Assembly: GCF_900102625.1 (NCBI RefSeq)
Contig: NZ_FMZC01000003.1
Location: 310,001-374,000, forward strand
From: Paracidovorax valerianellae
Lineage (GTDB): Bacteria; Pseudomonadota; Gammaproteobacteria; Burkholderiales; Burkholderiaceae_C
DNA: 64,000 nt
Direction of reading: 5' to 3'
Part shown: positions 1 through 8,875 of the stretch, one piece after another
Layout of the letters: each line of letters opens with the position of its first letter
Numbering within the stretch: the first letter of the stretch is position 1
The notes under the pieces: generated by a model
Databases searched by the model: none
Told to the model about the DNA's origin: nothing
Seen by the model: the letters and a program-made list of their open reading frames with translations, nothing else
Program-made: the position numbers and the translations under genes

Positions 1-627
1 TCCCGGCACCATGTCGATGAGCACCAGGCCTTCGGGCGTGCAGGCCAGCGTGGCCAGGTCGCTGTAGATGCGTTTCACGCAGCCGATGCCGGTGAGCGGA
101 TAAGTGCACTGGGCGACGATCTTCGACTGCCCCTGCTTGGTGAGCAGATCCATCATCACCCACGTCTGCTTGGCGCCGATGGCCAGGTCCATGGCCCCGC
201 CCACGGCGGGAATGGCGCCAGGCTCGCCGGTGCTCCAGTTGGCCAGGTCGCCCGTGGCGGACACCTGAAAGGCGCCCAGCACGCAAATGTCCAGATGGCC
301 GCCGCGCATCATCGCGAAGCTGTCGGCGTGGTGGAAGTACGCGCCGCCCGGCAGCAGGCTCACGGGCTGTTTGCCGGCGTTGATAAGGTCGTAGTCTTCG
401 TCGCCTGTGGCGGGCGCGGGGCCCATGCCCAGAATGCCGTTCTCGCTTTGCAGGATGACTTCGCGGCCGGCGGGAATGTGGTTGGCCACCAGGGTGGGCT
501 GGCCGATGCCCAGGTTGACGTACGCGCCGTCGTGGATGTCCTGCGCCACGCGGGCGGCCAACTCATCCTTGCTCCGTTTTTGATAGCTACTCACGCTTTC
601 TCCTATTGCGCTGGATGCCATTTTCAT
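1..627 (-). CDS. pcaJ: 3-oxoadipate CoA-transferase subunit B, 3' end outside window
   Basis: This is the beta subunit of the succinyl-CoA:3-oxoadipate CoA-transferase, which activates beta-ketoadipate in aromatic degradation; it is cytosolic. The 209 readable codons contain NLGIGQPT near the N-terminus and the SENGILGMGP segment, whose Glu is the family's catalytic residue that carries CoA. The gene runs off the left edge in LIDMVPG, probably only a few residues short of the usual end. I chose ATG 627 because it overlaps the pcaI stop as ATGA. A GTG at 594, preceded by AGGAGA, is a serious alternative that gives VSSYQKRSKDELAARVAQD, closer to the usual N-terminus. The first part of the gene lies inside a 51-bp interspersed repeat (569-619), so the first dozen residues may be repeat-derived. 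Assignment to 3-oxoadipate rather than acetoacetate is inferred from the linked IclR-type regulator. Confidence 0.88.
   Translation of the reverse strand, partial: MKMASSAIGESVSSYQKRSKDELAARVAQDIHDGAYVNLGIGQPTLVANHIPAGREVILQSENGILGMGPAPATGDEDYDLINAGKQPVSLLPGGAYFHHADSFAMMRGGHLDICVLGAFQVSATGDLANWSTGEPGAIPAVGGAMDLAIGAKQTWVMMDLLTKQGQSKIVAQCTYPLTGIGCVKRIYSDLATLACTPEGLVLIDMVPG
569..619 (+). repeat. 51-bp interspersed repeat, copy 1
   Basis: TTGCT-N4-TTTTGATAGC-N20-GCGCTGGATGCC, overlapping the 5' end of pcaJ on the opposite strand. Confidence 0.8.
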
Positions 628-1325
628 GCCGACTTCTTGAAGCCGCCGGCCTGCGTCGCGACGCGGTCGATCTTCACCACGTGGCTCACGTAGATGCCTG
701 GCGTGACGATGGCCTCGGGATCGAGTTCGCCCAGCTCCACCAATTCGTGCACCGTCGCCACGGTGCGCCGGGCTGCCGTGGCCATCACCGGGCCGAAGTT
801 GCGTGCGGACATGCGGTAAGTCAGGTTGCCCCAGCGATCACCCCGCTCGGCCTTGATCAGCGCCACGTCGCCATGGATGGGGTACTCCAGCACGTAATGT
901 TTGCCGTCGATCTCGCGCGACTCCTTGCCCTTGGCAAGCTCGGTGCCGTAGCCCGTCGGGCAGAAGAAGGCGCCAATGCCGGCCCCGGCGGCGCGCAGGC
1001 GCTCGGCCAGGTTGCCCTGGGCTACCAGTTCCAGCTCCAGCTGGCCGGAGCGGTACAGCCCGTCGAACACATAGCTGTCGACCTGGCGCGGAAAGCTACA
1101 GATGATCTTGCGCACCCGGCCCGCCTTCAGCAGGGCCGCCAGGCCCGTGTCGGCGTTACCGGCGTTGTTGTTCACCACGGTGAGGTCGCGCGCGCCCTGC
1201 TCGATCAGGCCGTCGATCAGTTCGCCTGGAATGCCGGCCGTGCCGAAGCCGCCGATAAGCACGGTGGCGCCATCCTGAATGCCCGAAAGGGCCTGGGCCA
1301 CGGAATCCGCAATCTTGTTGATCAT
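624..1325 (-). CDS. pcaI: 3-oxoadipate CoA-transferase subunit A
   Basis: Alpha subunit of the same CoA-transferase as pcaJ (233 aa). The N-terminal GGFGTAGIPGELIDGL segment is the class I CoA-transferase signature, followed by NNNAG and the family's glycine-rich YGTELAKGKE region. Start ATG 1325 is preceded at a good distance by GGGAGGTG (read on the minus strand). The open frame extends much further upstream across the regulator gene, but that part has no family resemblance and is rejected. The stop overlaps the pcaJ start by 4 nt, which implies translational coupling. The gene is transcribed away from the IclR-family regulator and shares a 108-bp control region with it, so expression is probably induced by a beta-ketoadipate-pathway metabolite (inference). 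Confidence 0.92.
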   Translation of the reverse strand: MINKIADSVAQALSGIQDGATVLIGGFGTAGIPGELIDGLIEQGARDLTVVNNNAGNADTGLAALLKAGRVRKIICSFPRQVDSYVFDGLYRSGQLELELVAQGNLAERLRAAGAGIGAFFCPTGYGTELAKGKESREIDGKHYVLEYPIHGDVALIKAERGDRWGNLTYRMSARNFGPVMATAARRTVATVHELVELGELDPEAIVTPGIYVSHVVKIDRVATQAGGFKKSA

Positions 1326-1378
1326 GGGAGGTGGGGGTGCAAAAGGTGAAAATTCGGGTCCCGCCTGAGCGGCTGGGC

Positions 1379-1412
1379 ATTTGTTCGCATATAGAACAAA
1401 TGTTCGTATAAT
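1379..1412. promoter_or_regulatory. IclR-type operator overlapping a sigma-70 promoter
   Basis: A perfect inverted repeat ATTTGTTC-N7-GAACAAAT occupies 1379-1401. A third half-site, TGTTC in direct orientation, follows at 1402-1406. The core GTTCG-N5-AGAAC resembles operators of the PobR/PcaR/PcaU branch of IclR regulators; PcaU is known to bind a palindrome plus an extra direct repeat. TATAAT at 1407-1412 is a consensus -10 for the regulator gene, with TTCGCA 17 bp upstream as a weak -35. The site therefore sits between -35 and -10, which suits autorepression of the regulator and control of the divergent pcaIJ. Confidence 0.7.
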
Positions 1413-1433
1413 GAATTTTAGGACCAAATCCCA

Positions 1434-2237
1434 ATGAGCGACAGCCCCCCGGAGATCGGTGATAACCCTAAGCCAGGCGACAGCTATGTGCAGTCGTTCG
1501 CCCGCGGCCTGGAGGTGATCCGCTCGTTCAGCGCCACCGCGCCGCAGCAGACGCTGAGCGACGTGGCCGCCCGCACCGGCCTCACCCGGGCCGGCGCGCG
1601 GCGCATCCTGCTCACGCTGCAGACGCTGGGTTATGTGGACACCGACGGCCGGCTGTTCCGCCTCACGCCCCGCATCCTGGACCTGGGCTTTGCCTATCTG
1701 TCGTCCATGCCGATCTGGGACCTGGCCGAGCCGACCATGGAAGCGCTGGTGGACCAGGTGCACGAGTCGTGTTCGGCCGCCGTGCTGGACGGCCGGGACA
1801 TCGTCTACGTGCTGCGCGTGCACACTCACAAAATCATGAGCACCAACCTCGGCGTCGGCTCGCGCCTGCCGGCCTTCTGGACATCGATGGGCCGCGTGCT
1901 GCTGGCCGGCCAATCGGACGACGCGGTGATGGCGCTGCTGCAAAACCTGCCTCGCCGGCAGTTGACCCCCCACACCCTGCTGGACGACGAAAACCTTCTG
2001 GCCGCCGTGCGGCAGGCGCGCACGCAAGGCTGGTGCCTGATCAACCAGGAACTGGAAGAAGGCCTGATCTCCGTCGCCGCGCCGCTGCGCAACCGCGCCG
2101 GGGAGACTGTGGCAGCGCTCAACATCAGCGGACAGGCCAACCGCACCAGCGCCGAGATGATGCAGACACAGTTGCTGCCCGCGCTGCTCAAGGCGGCCGA
2201 GGCGATCTCTCGCACGCTGGGCACGCGCCGCCGCTGA
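1434..2237 (+). CDS. IclR-family regulator, PcaR/PobR type
   Basis: A 267-aa DNA-binding regulator. Residues about 20-80 form the IclR winged helix-turn-helix (QSFARGLEVIRSF, then LSDVAARTGLTRAGARRILLTL). Residues about 95-260 are the IclR effector domain, including SCSAAVLDGRDIVYVLRV, the LPAFWTSMGRVLLA segment and the closing GLISVAAPLRNRAGETVAALNI motif. The FARGLEV and GLTRAGARR wording is typical of the PcaR/PcaU/PobR subgroup, which senses beta-ketoadipate, protocatechuate or 4-hydroxybenzoate. It lies divergent to pcaIJ with an operator of the right type between them, so it most likely controls pcaIJ and itself. The effector cannot be read from the sequence. Start ATG 1434 has an AGGA 12 nt upstream. 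Confidence 0.88.
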   Translation: MSDSPPEIGDNPKPGDSYVQSFARGLEVIRSFSATAPQQTLSDVAARTGLTRAGARRILLTLQTLGYVDTDGRLFRLTPRILDLGFAYLSSMPIWDLAEPTMEALVDQVHESCSAAVLDGRDIVYVLRVHTHKIMSTNLGVGSRLPAFWTSMGRVLLAGQSDDAVMALLQNLPRRQLTPHTLLDDENLLAAVRQARTQGWCLINQELEEGLISVAAPLRNRAGETVAALNISGQANRTSAEMMQTQLLPALLKAAEAISRTLGTRRR

Positions 2238-2452
2238 ACGAGGCCTTTGTCAGCCATGCCGTCATGACCACGGCCAACCGAAGGCCGGTTACACCTGTTG
2301 AGTTTTCCCCACAGGCGGCTCGGGGAGCCCTTTGAAAATGACCGTGCTCAAGAAGGCTTCAGTTTTAGTGGTTACGATTGCTGACAAATAGACAGTCGCC
2401 CGCGGCTGCCTCCCCGCTATCTCTGTCCAAGCACCTTTCCTAGAAGACTCCC

Positions 2453-4309
2453 ATGAACAATCTCAAACTGGGCGTTCGCCTGGGCCTCGGCTTCGGCGTA
2501 GTGCTGCTGCTGATGGCCATCATCACCGGCATGAGCCTTTTTCGCCTGGCCGACCAGGACGAAGCCTCGCAGCAGCTCATCACCGACCTGTACCCCAAGG
2601 CCGCCGCCAGCCAGCAGCTGTCGTACCTCACGATGGACACGGCACGCCTCGTGCGCAACCTGATCATCCTGGCTGACGAAAATTCCATGGCCCCGAACAA
2701 GGCCGCACTGGACAAGAACATCGCGACCACCGGCACGCTCGTCGGCACGCTGGAAAAACTGGCCGACACCGCCGAGGAGCGTGCCCTCATCCAGGACATC
2801 AAGGCCCAGAGCGCGACCTACATCGCCTTCAGCCAGGAAGTCGCCACGCTCGGCATCCAGAACAAGAACGAAGAAGGCCAGCAACTGCTGTTCGGCCCGC
2901 GCTATGCCATCCAGGGCACTTATCTCGCCACGTTGCGAAAGATGGTCGAACTGCAGGAAAAGAACATGCAGCAAGGGGGCGAAGTGGCCCATGCCGCTTA
3001 CCTGAACGCCCGCATGATCGTCTGGATCGTGGCGCTCATCGCGGCCCTGATCGGCATGGTCTGCGCCTTCTTCATCACCCGTTCGGTCACCGCCCCGCTG
3101 CAAGACGCCGTGGACGCCGCCGACCGCGTGGCCGATGGCAACCTGAGCGTGCCGATCGTCTCGCACTCGAAGGACGAAACCGGCACGCTGCTCACCGCCC
3201 TGCAGCGCATGCAGAACAACCTGGTGCAGACCGTGAGCGCCGTGCGCGGCAACGCCGAGAGCGTGGCCACGGCCAGCGCCGAAATCTCCCAGGGCAACAA
3301 CGACCTGAGCCAGCGCACCGAGCAGCAGGCATCGGCCCTGGAGCAAACCGCCGCGTCGATGGAAGAGCTGGGCAGCACGGTGCGCCAGAACGCCGACAAC
3401 GCACGCCAGGCGAACCAGTTGGCCCAGGACGCGAGCGAAGTGGCCGTCAAGGGCGGTGAGGTGGTGAACCAGGTGGTGGACACCATGAAGGGCATCAACG
3501 AGAGCTCGCGCAAGATCGCGGACATCATCTCGGTGATCGACAGCATCGCGTTCCAGACCAACATCCTGGCGCTCAATGCCGCGGTGGAAGCCGCCCGCGC
3601 GGGCGAGCAGGGCCGCGGCTTCGCGGTGGTGGCCAGCGAGGTGCGCAGCCTGGCGGGCCGCTCGGCCGATGCGGCCAAGGAAATCAAGGACCTCATCAGC
3701 GCCAGCGTGGAGCGTGTGGAACAAGGTACGGCGCTGGTGGACCAGGCCGGCAACACCATGACGGAAGTGGTGACCTCCATCCGCCGCGTGACCGCCATCG
3801 TGGGCGAGATCAGCGCCGCCAGCCGCGAGCAGAGCGACGGTGTGGCGCAGGTCGGCGAAGCCGTGGTGCAGATGGACCAGGCCACCCAGCAGAACGCCGC
3901 GCTGGTCGAGGAAAGCGCAGCAGCGGCCTCCGGCCTGCGCGTGCAGGCCGACCAACTGGTGCAGGCCGTGGCCGTCTTCAAGCTGGCCGCCGGCAGCGGT
4001 GCTTCTTCTGCCTCATCTGCCTACGTGGCATCAGCGCCAGCAGCCCCCGTGCGCAAGCCGGTCGCCCTGCCCGCACGCGCCGCCCCAGCACCAGCACCGA
4101 GAGCGGTGGCCCAACCGGCGCGCGCCCGCCTGGCTGCACCTTCGGCCACGGCACCCGGTGCAGCGAAGCCCACGGCAGGCAAAGCCCCTGCGGCATCGAA
4201 GGCACCCACCCAGAAGCCGCGCGCGATGGCTCCGCCGCCCGCCAACGCACCGGCTGCAGCGCCCGCATCGGGCGGCAAGCACAACGCCGACGACTGGGAA
4301 ACCTTCTGA
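2453..4309 (+). CDS. Methyl-accepting chemotaxis protein with C-terminal DWETF tether
   Basis: A 618-aa inner-membrane chemoreceptor. TM1 is about residues 9-29. A four-helix-type periplasmic sensor spans about 30-185, with TM2 at 188-208. HAMP follows, then the cytoplasmic signalling hairpin with the highly conserved tip ([36 protein letters not shown]). After the coiled coil comes a linker of roughly 90 residues, rich in Ala and Pro, ending in the pentapeptide DWETF. That pentapeptide matches the NWETF tail of E. coli Tar/Tsr that tethers CheR and CheB. The receptor should therefore undergo adaptation like a high-abundance receptor. The ligand is unknown. It stands alone, with no che gene adjacent. 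The 215 bp upstream hold the promoter region and no gene. Confidence 0.93.
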   Translation: MNNLKLGVRLGLGFGVVLLLMAIITGMSLFRLADQDEASQQLITDLYPKAAASQQLSYLTMDTARLVRNLIILADENSMAPNKAALDKNIATTGTLVGTLEKLADTAEERALIQDIKAQSATYIAFSQEVATLGIQNKNEEGQQLLFGPRYAIQGTYLATLRKMVELQEKNMQQGGEVAHAAYLNARMIVWIVALIAALIGMVCAFFITRSVTAPLQDAVDAADRVADGNLSVPIVSHSKDETGTLLTALQRMQNNLVQTVSAVRGNAESVATASAEISQGNNDLSQRTEQQASALEQTAASMEELGSTVRQNADNARQANQLAQDASEVAVKGGEVVNQVVDTMKGINESSRKIADIISVIDSIAFQTNILALNAAVEAARAGEQGRGFAVVASEVRSLAGRSADAAKEIKDLISASVERVEQGTALVDQAGNTMTEVVTSIRRVTAIVGEISAASREQSDGVAQVGEAVVQMDQATQQNAALVEESAAAASGLRVQADQLVQAVAVFKLAAGSGASSASSAYVASAPAAPVRKPVALPARAAPAPAPRAVAQPARARLAAPSATAPGAAKPTAGKAPAASKAPTQKPRAMAPPPANAPAAAPASGGKHNADDWETF

Positions 4310-4338
4310 TAAACCCTGGGATCGGGGCACGCACCCAG

Positions 4339-4380
4339 CCGCAGGCCGTGCCGGCGCTCCGCATACCGGAATGCCTGCGG
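4339..4380. repeat. Inverted repeat downstream of the chemoreceptor gene
   Basis: CCGCAGGC (4339-4346) pairs with GCCTGCGG (4373-4380), and a further CCGG/CCGG pairing lies inside the loop, giving a nested hairpin in the 126-bp gap after the chemoreceptor gene. No T-run follows on the plus strand, so it is not a classical intrinsic terminator. It may be a Rho-associated 3'-end hairpin. Confidence 0.35.
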
Positions 4381-4435
4381 CCGAGCATTGCAGGAAGGCC
4401 CCAAAACCCCTGTGGCCCGTGCTACGCTGGCTGAC

Positions 4436-4870
4436 ATGTTCAACCCTTCCCAAGCCGATGTGCGGCGCTTTTTCTGCGCCGTGTACGCCAAATCCCAGGC
4501 CGGCCAGCCCATGGAAGCCATCGAGACGCTGGCCAGCCTGTGGATCGCGGAACACCCCGAATACCACTCCGACCTCGCCGATGTCGATGCGGCCCTGGCC
4601 CGCAATTACGACGAGACGCCGGACCGCGCTAATCCGTTCCTGCACCTGTCGATGCACCTGTCCATCAGCGAGCAGTGCAGCATCGACCAGCCGCGCGGCA
4701 TCCGCCAGGCCGTCGAGCTGTTGGCCGCACGCCTTGATTCGCTGCACGATGCCCACCATGCCGCCATGGAGTGCCTGGGGCAGATGCTGTGGGAAAGCCA
4801 GCGCTCCGGCCGCCCGCCCGATGGCGATGCCTACGTCGCCTGCGTGCAGCGGCGCGCCACCCGGGACTGA
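4436..4870 (+). CDS. DUF1841 family protein
   Basis: A 144-aa soluble protein without a signal peptide. The N-terminus (MFNPSQADVRRFF) and the central stretch NPFLHLSMHLSISEQCSIDQPRGI match the DUF1841 family of beta- and gammaproteobacteria, whose function is unknown. I place the start at ATG 4436 because the family begins with MFNP; a 16-codon upstream extension is possible but unlike the family. It precedes the GGDEF-EAL gene by 173 bp, with no evidence of a shared role. Confidence 0.78.
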   Translation: MFNPSQADVRRFFCAVYAKSQAGQPMEAIETLASLWIAEHPEYHSDLADVDAALARNYDETPDRANPFLHLSMHLSISEQCSIDQPRGIRQAVELLAARLDSLHDAHHAAMECLGQMLWESQRSGRPPDGDAYVACVQRRATRD

Positions 4871-5043
4871 TGCCGGCTCCGCCGCCACCACCGCACCACA
4901 CCACCAAACCATGCTCGGGACCGAACGCACTCCGACACCTGCCTTGAAGGCCGGGCGCTGCACGGCGGAGCTCTCTGCGGCGCACCGCCGCGCCCATCGG
5001 CCGGGGACACCCAACGCCCCTGCACCGGACAGGACGGCCTGAC

Positions 5044-7563
5044 ATGCGCCGGTGGCAGATCTCCCTGCGCACCGCCATTGCCGTACCGTTCGCCGTTCTG
5101 TTCGCGGCCACCGCGGGGCTGCATGCCTTCACCCAGCAGCGGCAGATCGGCCACCTGATCGACCAGGAGAGCGTTCGCCTGCTGAACGCGGTAACGCAAA
5201 CCTCGCAGGACCGCCTGTCGCGGTTCCTGTCGCGGCCTTTCGAAATACAGCGCGAAATCGCCGATGCGATCGGCCGCCACGGCCTCTACCAGCCCGGCGA
5301 CATGCGCCCCATTCACGAGCACCTTCGCGCGGTGTTCGATGCGCTGTACCGCGACGAACGGCAGATCAGCCTGCTGAGCTTCGGCAGCCGCGACGGCGAA
5401 TACACCGGCCTGCGCCGCGAGGCGGACAGCTACCGGCTGATCCTCAAGGACCGCTCCACCGAAGGCCTGATGCACGTGTACCAGACCGGCACGCCCGATT
5501 CGGTGTCGGCATCGTTTCGCGGCTACGACCCGCGCGTGCGGCCCTGGTATGTGCCGGTGGCCCGCACCGGAAAACCCGGCTGGTCGCCCATCTACACCAC
5601 CGCCGGCGAGCGTGCCGATGTGACCATCTCCGCCGCCTCCGCCGTGGTCGCCAACGGCCAGATGGTGGGCGTGATGGAAGCCGACGTCCGGCTCGACACG
5701 CTCAACCATTTCCTGCGCGACGACCCCTTGCGCGGGCACGGCCACATCTTCATTCTGGACGTGGACCAGCGGCTGGTAGCGCAGTCCGAAGGCGGCTCGG
5801 TACTGTCCGAGCAGCCCGTTTCACGCACCGGCGAACGGGAGCGGCTCACCGCCGGGCTGAGCGCCAGCGCGCCCATCCGCGCCGCCGCCGCCGCCCTGCC
5901 GCGAACCCGGTCCGACGCGGGAATGGACTTTCAATTCCAGCACAGCGGCGAACGCTACTTCGCACGCGTCACCCCGTTCACGCAGCAGCCCGGCATCGAC
6001 TGGCGCATCGTGGTGCTGCTGCCCGAATCCGACCTGCTGGGCGACACGCGCGTGATCAGCCGCCGGTACATCCTCGCGGCCAGCGGCATCGCGCTGCTCG
6101 GGTTGCTGCTGGGCCTGTGGGTGGTGCAGCGCGTGGCGCGCCCCATCCTGCTCACCGCCGAAGCCGCCAACCGGCTGTCGCGCGGCGACTGGGAGCCCGG
6201 CCTGCTGCGCCACACCAGCGCACTGCGGGAGACCACCACCCTCATCCAGGCCTTCAACCAGATGGCCGACCGGCTCCGGCAGTCGTTCCTGCAGATGCGC
6301 GAGCAATTGCTGGGCGACCCCCTCACCCGCCTGCTCACCCGGCGCGGCCTGCTGGAAAAGGCCGACTGGACCTCCCCACGCTGGGCCGTGCTCAGCCTCG
6401 TGGGGCTGGATGCCTTTCGCGCCATCAACGACAGCGTGGGCTTCGGCACCGGCGACCGGCTGATGCAGGCCATCGCCGAACGCATGCGCCAGCGCCTGCC
6501 GGCCACCGTGCTGATGGCACGGCTGGGCGGCGACGAGTTCGCGCTGCTGCACCTGGATGGCGAGGCCGCGGCGGAAGACACCATCGGCAAGGCCGTGCTG
6601 GGCCTTTTCTCCACGCCGTTCTCGGTGGGCGCGGACGAGGTCATGCTCAACGCGTCGGTCGGCGTGGTCGCGGGATCGCTGGTGGGCGACCAGCTCGCAG
6701 AATGGCTGCGCAACGGCAGCATTGCCCTGGGCGAAGCCAAGCGCCGCGGCCGCAACCAATGCGTGGTGTTCGAGCCGTGCATGGTGGAGCAGTCGATGGA
6801 GCGCACGCGGCTGGCCATCGAGTTGCGCCAGGCGCTGGAAAAAGGCCAGTTCATCGTGCATTACCAGCCTGTCATCGACCTTGCCAGTGGTCGCGTCACA
6901 GGCGCGGAGGCGCTGGTGCGCTGGAACAGCCCCTCGCGCGGATTGGTTCCGCCGGGTGTCTTCATCCCCATCGCGGAAGAGTCCGACCTCATCCTGGCCC
7001 TGGGCGACTGGGTGCTGCGCGCGGCCACGCACGCCATTGCCCACCAGCTGGCGCAATTGCCCGAGGGATTCGACCTGCATGTGAACGTATCGGCCCGCCA
7101 GCTCATTCAATCGGATTTTCCCGCCACGCTGCAGCAGGTGCTGCGCGACAGCGGGTTGCCACCGGACCACCTCACGCTGGAGCTGACCGAGTCGGTGCTG
7201 ATCGAAGACGACGGCGTGACGCAGGCGCGGCTGGCCGCCATTCGCGCGCTGGGCGTGAAGATCGCCATCGACGACTTCGGCACCGGGTATTCATCGCTGG
7301 CCTATCTGAGCCGGCTGCCGTTCGATTGCCTCAAGATCGACCAGCGATTCGTGCGCAACCTGCTGCATTCACCGCAAGACGCGGCCATCGTCACCGCCGT
7401 GCTCAACATCGCCCAAGGGTTCGGCGTGACCGTGGTGGCCGAGGGCGTGGAAACCGAAGGCGAGGCGCGGCAACTGCGGGCCATGGGCTGCGCCCAGGCC
7501 CAGGGCTATCACTTCGGCCGGCCAGCGCCGCTGGAACTGTTCGACCGGTCCGTGCGGGGGTAG
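5044..7563 (+). CDS. Membrane cyclic-di-GMP protein: dCache-HAMP-GGDEF-EAL
   Basis: An 839-aa bifunctional-type c-di-GMP enzyme. An N-terminal membrane helix (about 9-26) is followed by a large periplasmic sensor (about 30-330, dCache-like, with GYDPRVRPWYVPVARTGKPG). TM2 is at about 340-362, then HAMP, a GGDEF domain (GGDEF at 495-499) and an EAL domain (EAL at 622-624). Both catalytic signatures are intact: LGGDEF for diguanylate cyclase, EALVRW and DDFGTGYSSL for phosphodiesterase. I see no RxxD inhibitory site at the usual place upstream of GGDEF. Net activity cannot be decided from sequence; an intact EAL next to a GGDEF lacking an I-site may mean phosphodiesterase output under GTP control. 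The gene is convergent with the next one, 29 bp away. Confidence 0.93.
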   Translation: MRRWQISLRTAIAVPFAVLFAATAGLHAFTQQRQIGHLIDQESVRLLNAVTQTSQDRLSRFLSRPFEIQREIADAIGRHGLYQPGDMRPIHEHLRAVFDALYRDERQISLLSFGSRDGEYTGLRREADSYRLILKDRSTEGLMHVYQTGTPDSVSASFRGYDPRVRPWYVPVARTGKPGWSPIYTTAGERADVTISAASAVVANGQMVGVMEADVRLDTLNHFLRDDPLRGHGHIFILDVDQRLVAQSEGGSVLSEQPVSRTGERERLTAGLSASAPIRAAAAALPRTRSDAGMDFQFQHSGERYFARVTPFTQQPGIDWRIVVLLPESDLLGDTRVISRRYILAASGIALLGLLLGLWVVQRVARPILLTAEAANRLSRGDWEPGLLRHTSALRETTTLIQAFNQMADRLRQSFLQMREQLLGDPLTRLLTRRGLLEKADWTSPRWAVLSLVGLDAFRAINDSVGFGTGDRLMQAIAERMRQRLPATVLMARLGGDEFALLHLDGEAAAEDTIGKAVLGLFSTPFSVGADEVMLNASVGVVAGSLVGDQLAEWLRNGSIALGEAKRRGRNQCVVFEPCMVEQSMERTRLAIELRQALEKGQFIVHYQPVIDLASGRVTGAEALVRWNSPSRGLVPPGVFIPIAEESDLILALGDWVLRAATHAIAHQLAQLPEGFDLHVNVSARQLIQSDFPATLQQVLRDSGLPPDHLTLELTESVLIEDDGVTQARLAAIRALGVKIAIDDFGTGYSSLAYLSRLPFDCLKIDQRFVRNLLHSPQDAAIVTAVLNIAQGFGVTVVAEGVETEGEARQLRAMGCAQAQGYHFGRPAPLELFDRSVRG

Positions 7564-7592
7564 AGCCCCTCTGCACGGTGATCGGTGCGCCG

Positions 7593-8645
7593 TCAGGCGG
7601 TAAGTGCGCTGCCGATCCGGCTCAGCGATACCGTACCCGTGCCTGCGACCTGTATCTCCACCTGCTGGTTCTGTTTGCCGACCGGCAACGTCAGCGTCGC
7701 ACCGTCCTGACCCACCGCACCTTGATTCGGTCGATTGGCCGCCAGCACTGCCATCGCCTGCTGCAAGGTGGTTTCCACAACGCGCGCCGCCTGCTCACCT
7801 GTTTCTCCGCGGTAGTTCGCCCCTTCGACGATGCAGCGGACCCCTTCGGAGAGCCGCGAAAACCCGATGCGCCGACCCTGCGACAGCCAGTTGGCGATGG
7901 CGTAGCCCACTTCCATCGGAGACACGGCCGTGTTCGCCAAACTGAGGGTTTCCAGCGCACCGAACAGCGCAGGCAGCAAGGCTTGCAGCGCTGCGTCAGC
8001 CGCTTCTTCGCGCTGTGCGGCGGTTGCCTGCGCCAAGCCCGGCAGCGTGTTGGCCAAGTGCAGATAGGTCCGGTAGTAGTCGGCAAACTCGCGCGGCGTG
8101 TGCGATAGGCGAATGCCGAACGCTGCAGCTTCTTCCTGCAACGCCTGCGAGGGAGCCGAGCCGTCCGCCGCGAGCCCAGGCAATGCGCACAGCGCCATGG
8201 CATCGAGGAGCTCTATGCTCTGGAACACAGGCGAATCGGCCACGCCGAGCGAACCGACGAAAGCCCGTGCGCTCTCGAAATCCGCCGCCGTCAGCAGCCG
8301 ATGCTCGCGAAGAATGCGCTGAACCTCCGCCGTCACCGCAGGTTCTGCATCGCCCGATTCCGACCGGGCCAAAGTTTGCAGATCGCTCAATTCCAGCGTC
8401 ATCAGCTTGCCCGGGCTGACCATCAGGCCCATGCCAGGCAGCAGCGCCAGGGCGGAGCCGTGAAGACCTTGCTGGACGTCGTTCACCAGCGCCGCTTCAT
8501 CGGAAAAATGGTAGTGCGCGCTGGGTGAGGTGATCGCCCAGTTCAGCCATTCCTGGCCACCATCGACCAATGCCAGGGCAAGCCGCCCGGACTCCGACAA
8601 TTCGGAAGGTTTGACTAGAAAACGCCCCACGATGGAAATGCTCAT
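7593..8645 (-). CDS. Conserved-looking protein of unknown function
   Basis: A 350-aa protein that I do not recognise. It begins MSISIVGRFLVKPSEL, without a signal peptide or membrane helix. The middle (about 60-280) is rich in Ala, Leu and Glu and looks helical. The last 45 residues are beta-like (TLTLPVGKQNQQVEIQVAG). Start ATG 8645 follows a GGGGG run on the minus strand. An open frame continues upstream into the cytochrome gene but is not part of this protein. Base and codon use look native. It stands alone between the c-di-GMP gene and the cytochrome c gene, and the cytochrome's terminator separates it from that gene. Confidence 0.75.
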   Translation of the reverse strand: MSISIVGRFLVKPSELSESGRLALALVDGGQEWLNWAITSPSAHYHFSDEAALVNDVQQGLHGSALALLPGMGLMVSPGKLMTLELSDLQTLARSESGDAEPAVTAEVQRILREHRLLTAADFESARAFVGSLGVADSPVFQSIELLDAMALCALPGLAADGSAPSQALQEEAAAFGIRLSHTPREFADYYRTYLHLANTLPGLAQATAAQREEAADAALQALLPALFGALETLSLANTAVSPMEVGYAIANWLSQGRRIGFSRLSEGVRCIVEGANYRGETGEQAARVVETTLQQAMAVLAANRPNQGAVGQDGATLTLPVGKQNQQVEIQVAGTGTVSLSRIGSALTA

Positions 8646-8810
8646 GCGATGGCCCCCGTTGCAATGCAGATTGGAAGGAATGACGAACAGGATTTGAGCG
8701 CTGGCGCGCCGCACCCCTGAAGGACCGATGCGGCACCCAGCCATTCGGTCAGCGGGTGCCGCGACCAAAATATAACGCTCGCGCACGGCCGTTCTTGCAG
8801 GAACCGGCCA

Positions 8811-8838
8811 AAAGAAAACCCGCCGGGCGGCGGGTTTC
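8811..8838 (-). terminator. Intrinsic terminator of the cytochrome c gene
   Basis: Read on the minus strand, a 9-bp stem (AAACCCGCC / GGCGGGTTT) closes a 4-nt loop and is followed by TCTTTT. It starts about 38 bp past the cytochrome stop codon and separates that gene from the 350-aa protein gene. Confidence 0.85.
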
Positions 8839-8875
8839 AAGGAAAGCGACGGGGAAGTGATTCCCCGTGAACGAA

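Noticed and set aside
1326-2027. Upstream extension of pcaI across the regulator gene
   Set aside because: The extension has no CoA-transferase similarity, overlaps the regulator and lies beyond a well-placed ribosome binding site and ATG.
2385-2400. A possible flagellar sigma-28 promoter before the chemoreceptor gene
   Set aside because: GCTGACAA resembles the -10 element, but no TAAA-type -35 lies at the required spacing.
2417-3955. A 512-codon minus-strand frame opposite the chemoreceptor
   Set aside because: A His/Arg/Gly-rich antisense shadow without recognisable motifs; the plus-strand gene is unambiguous.
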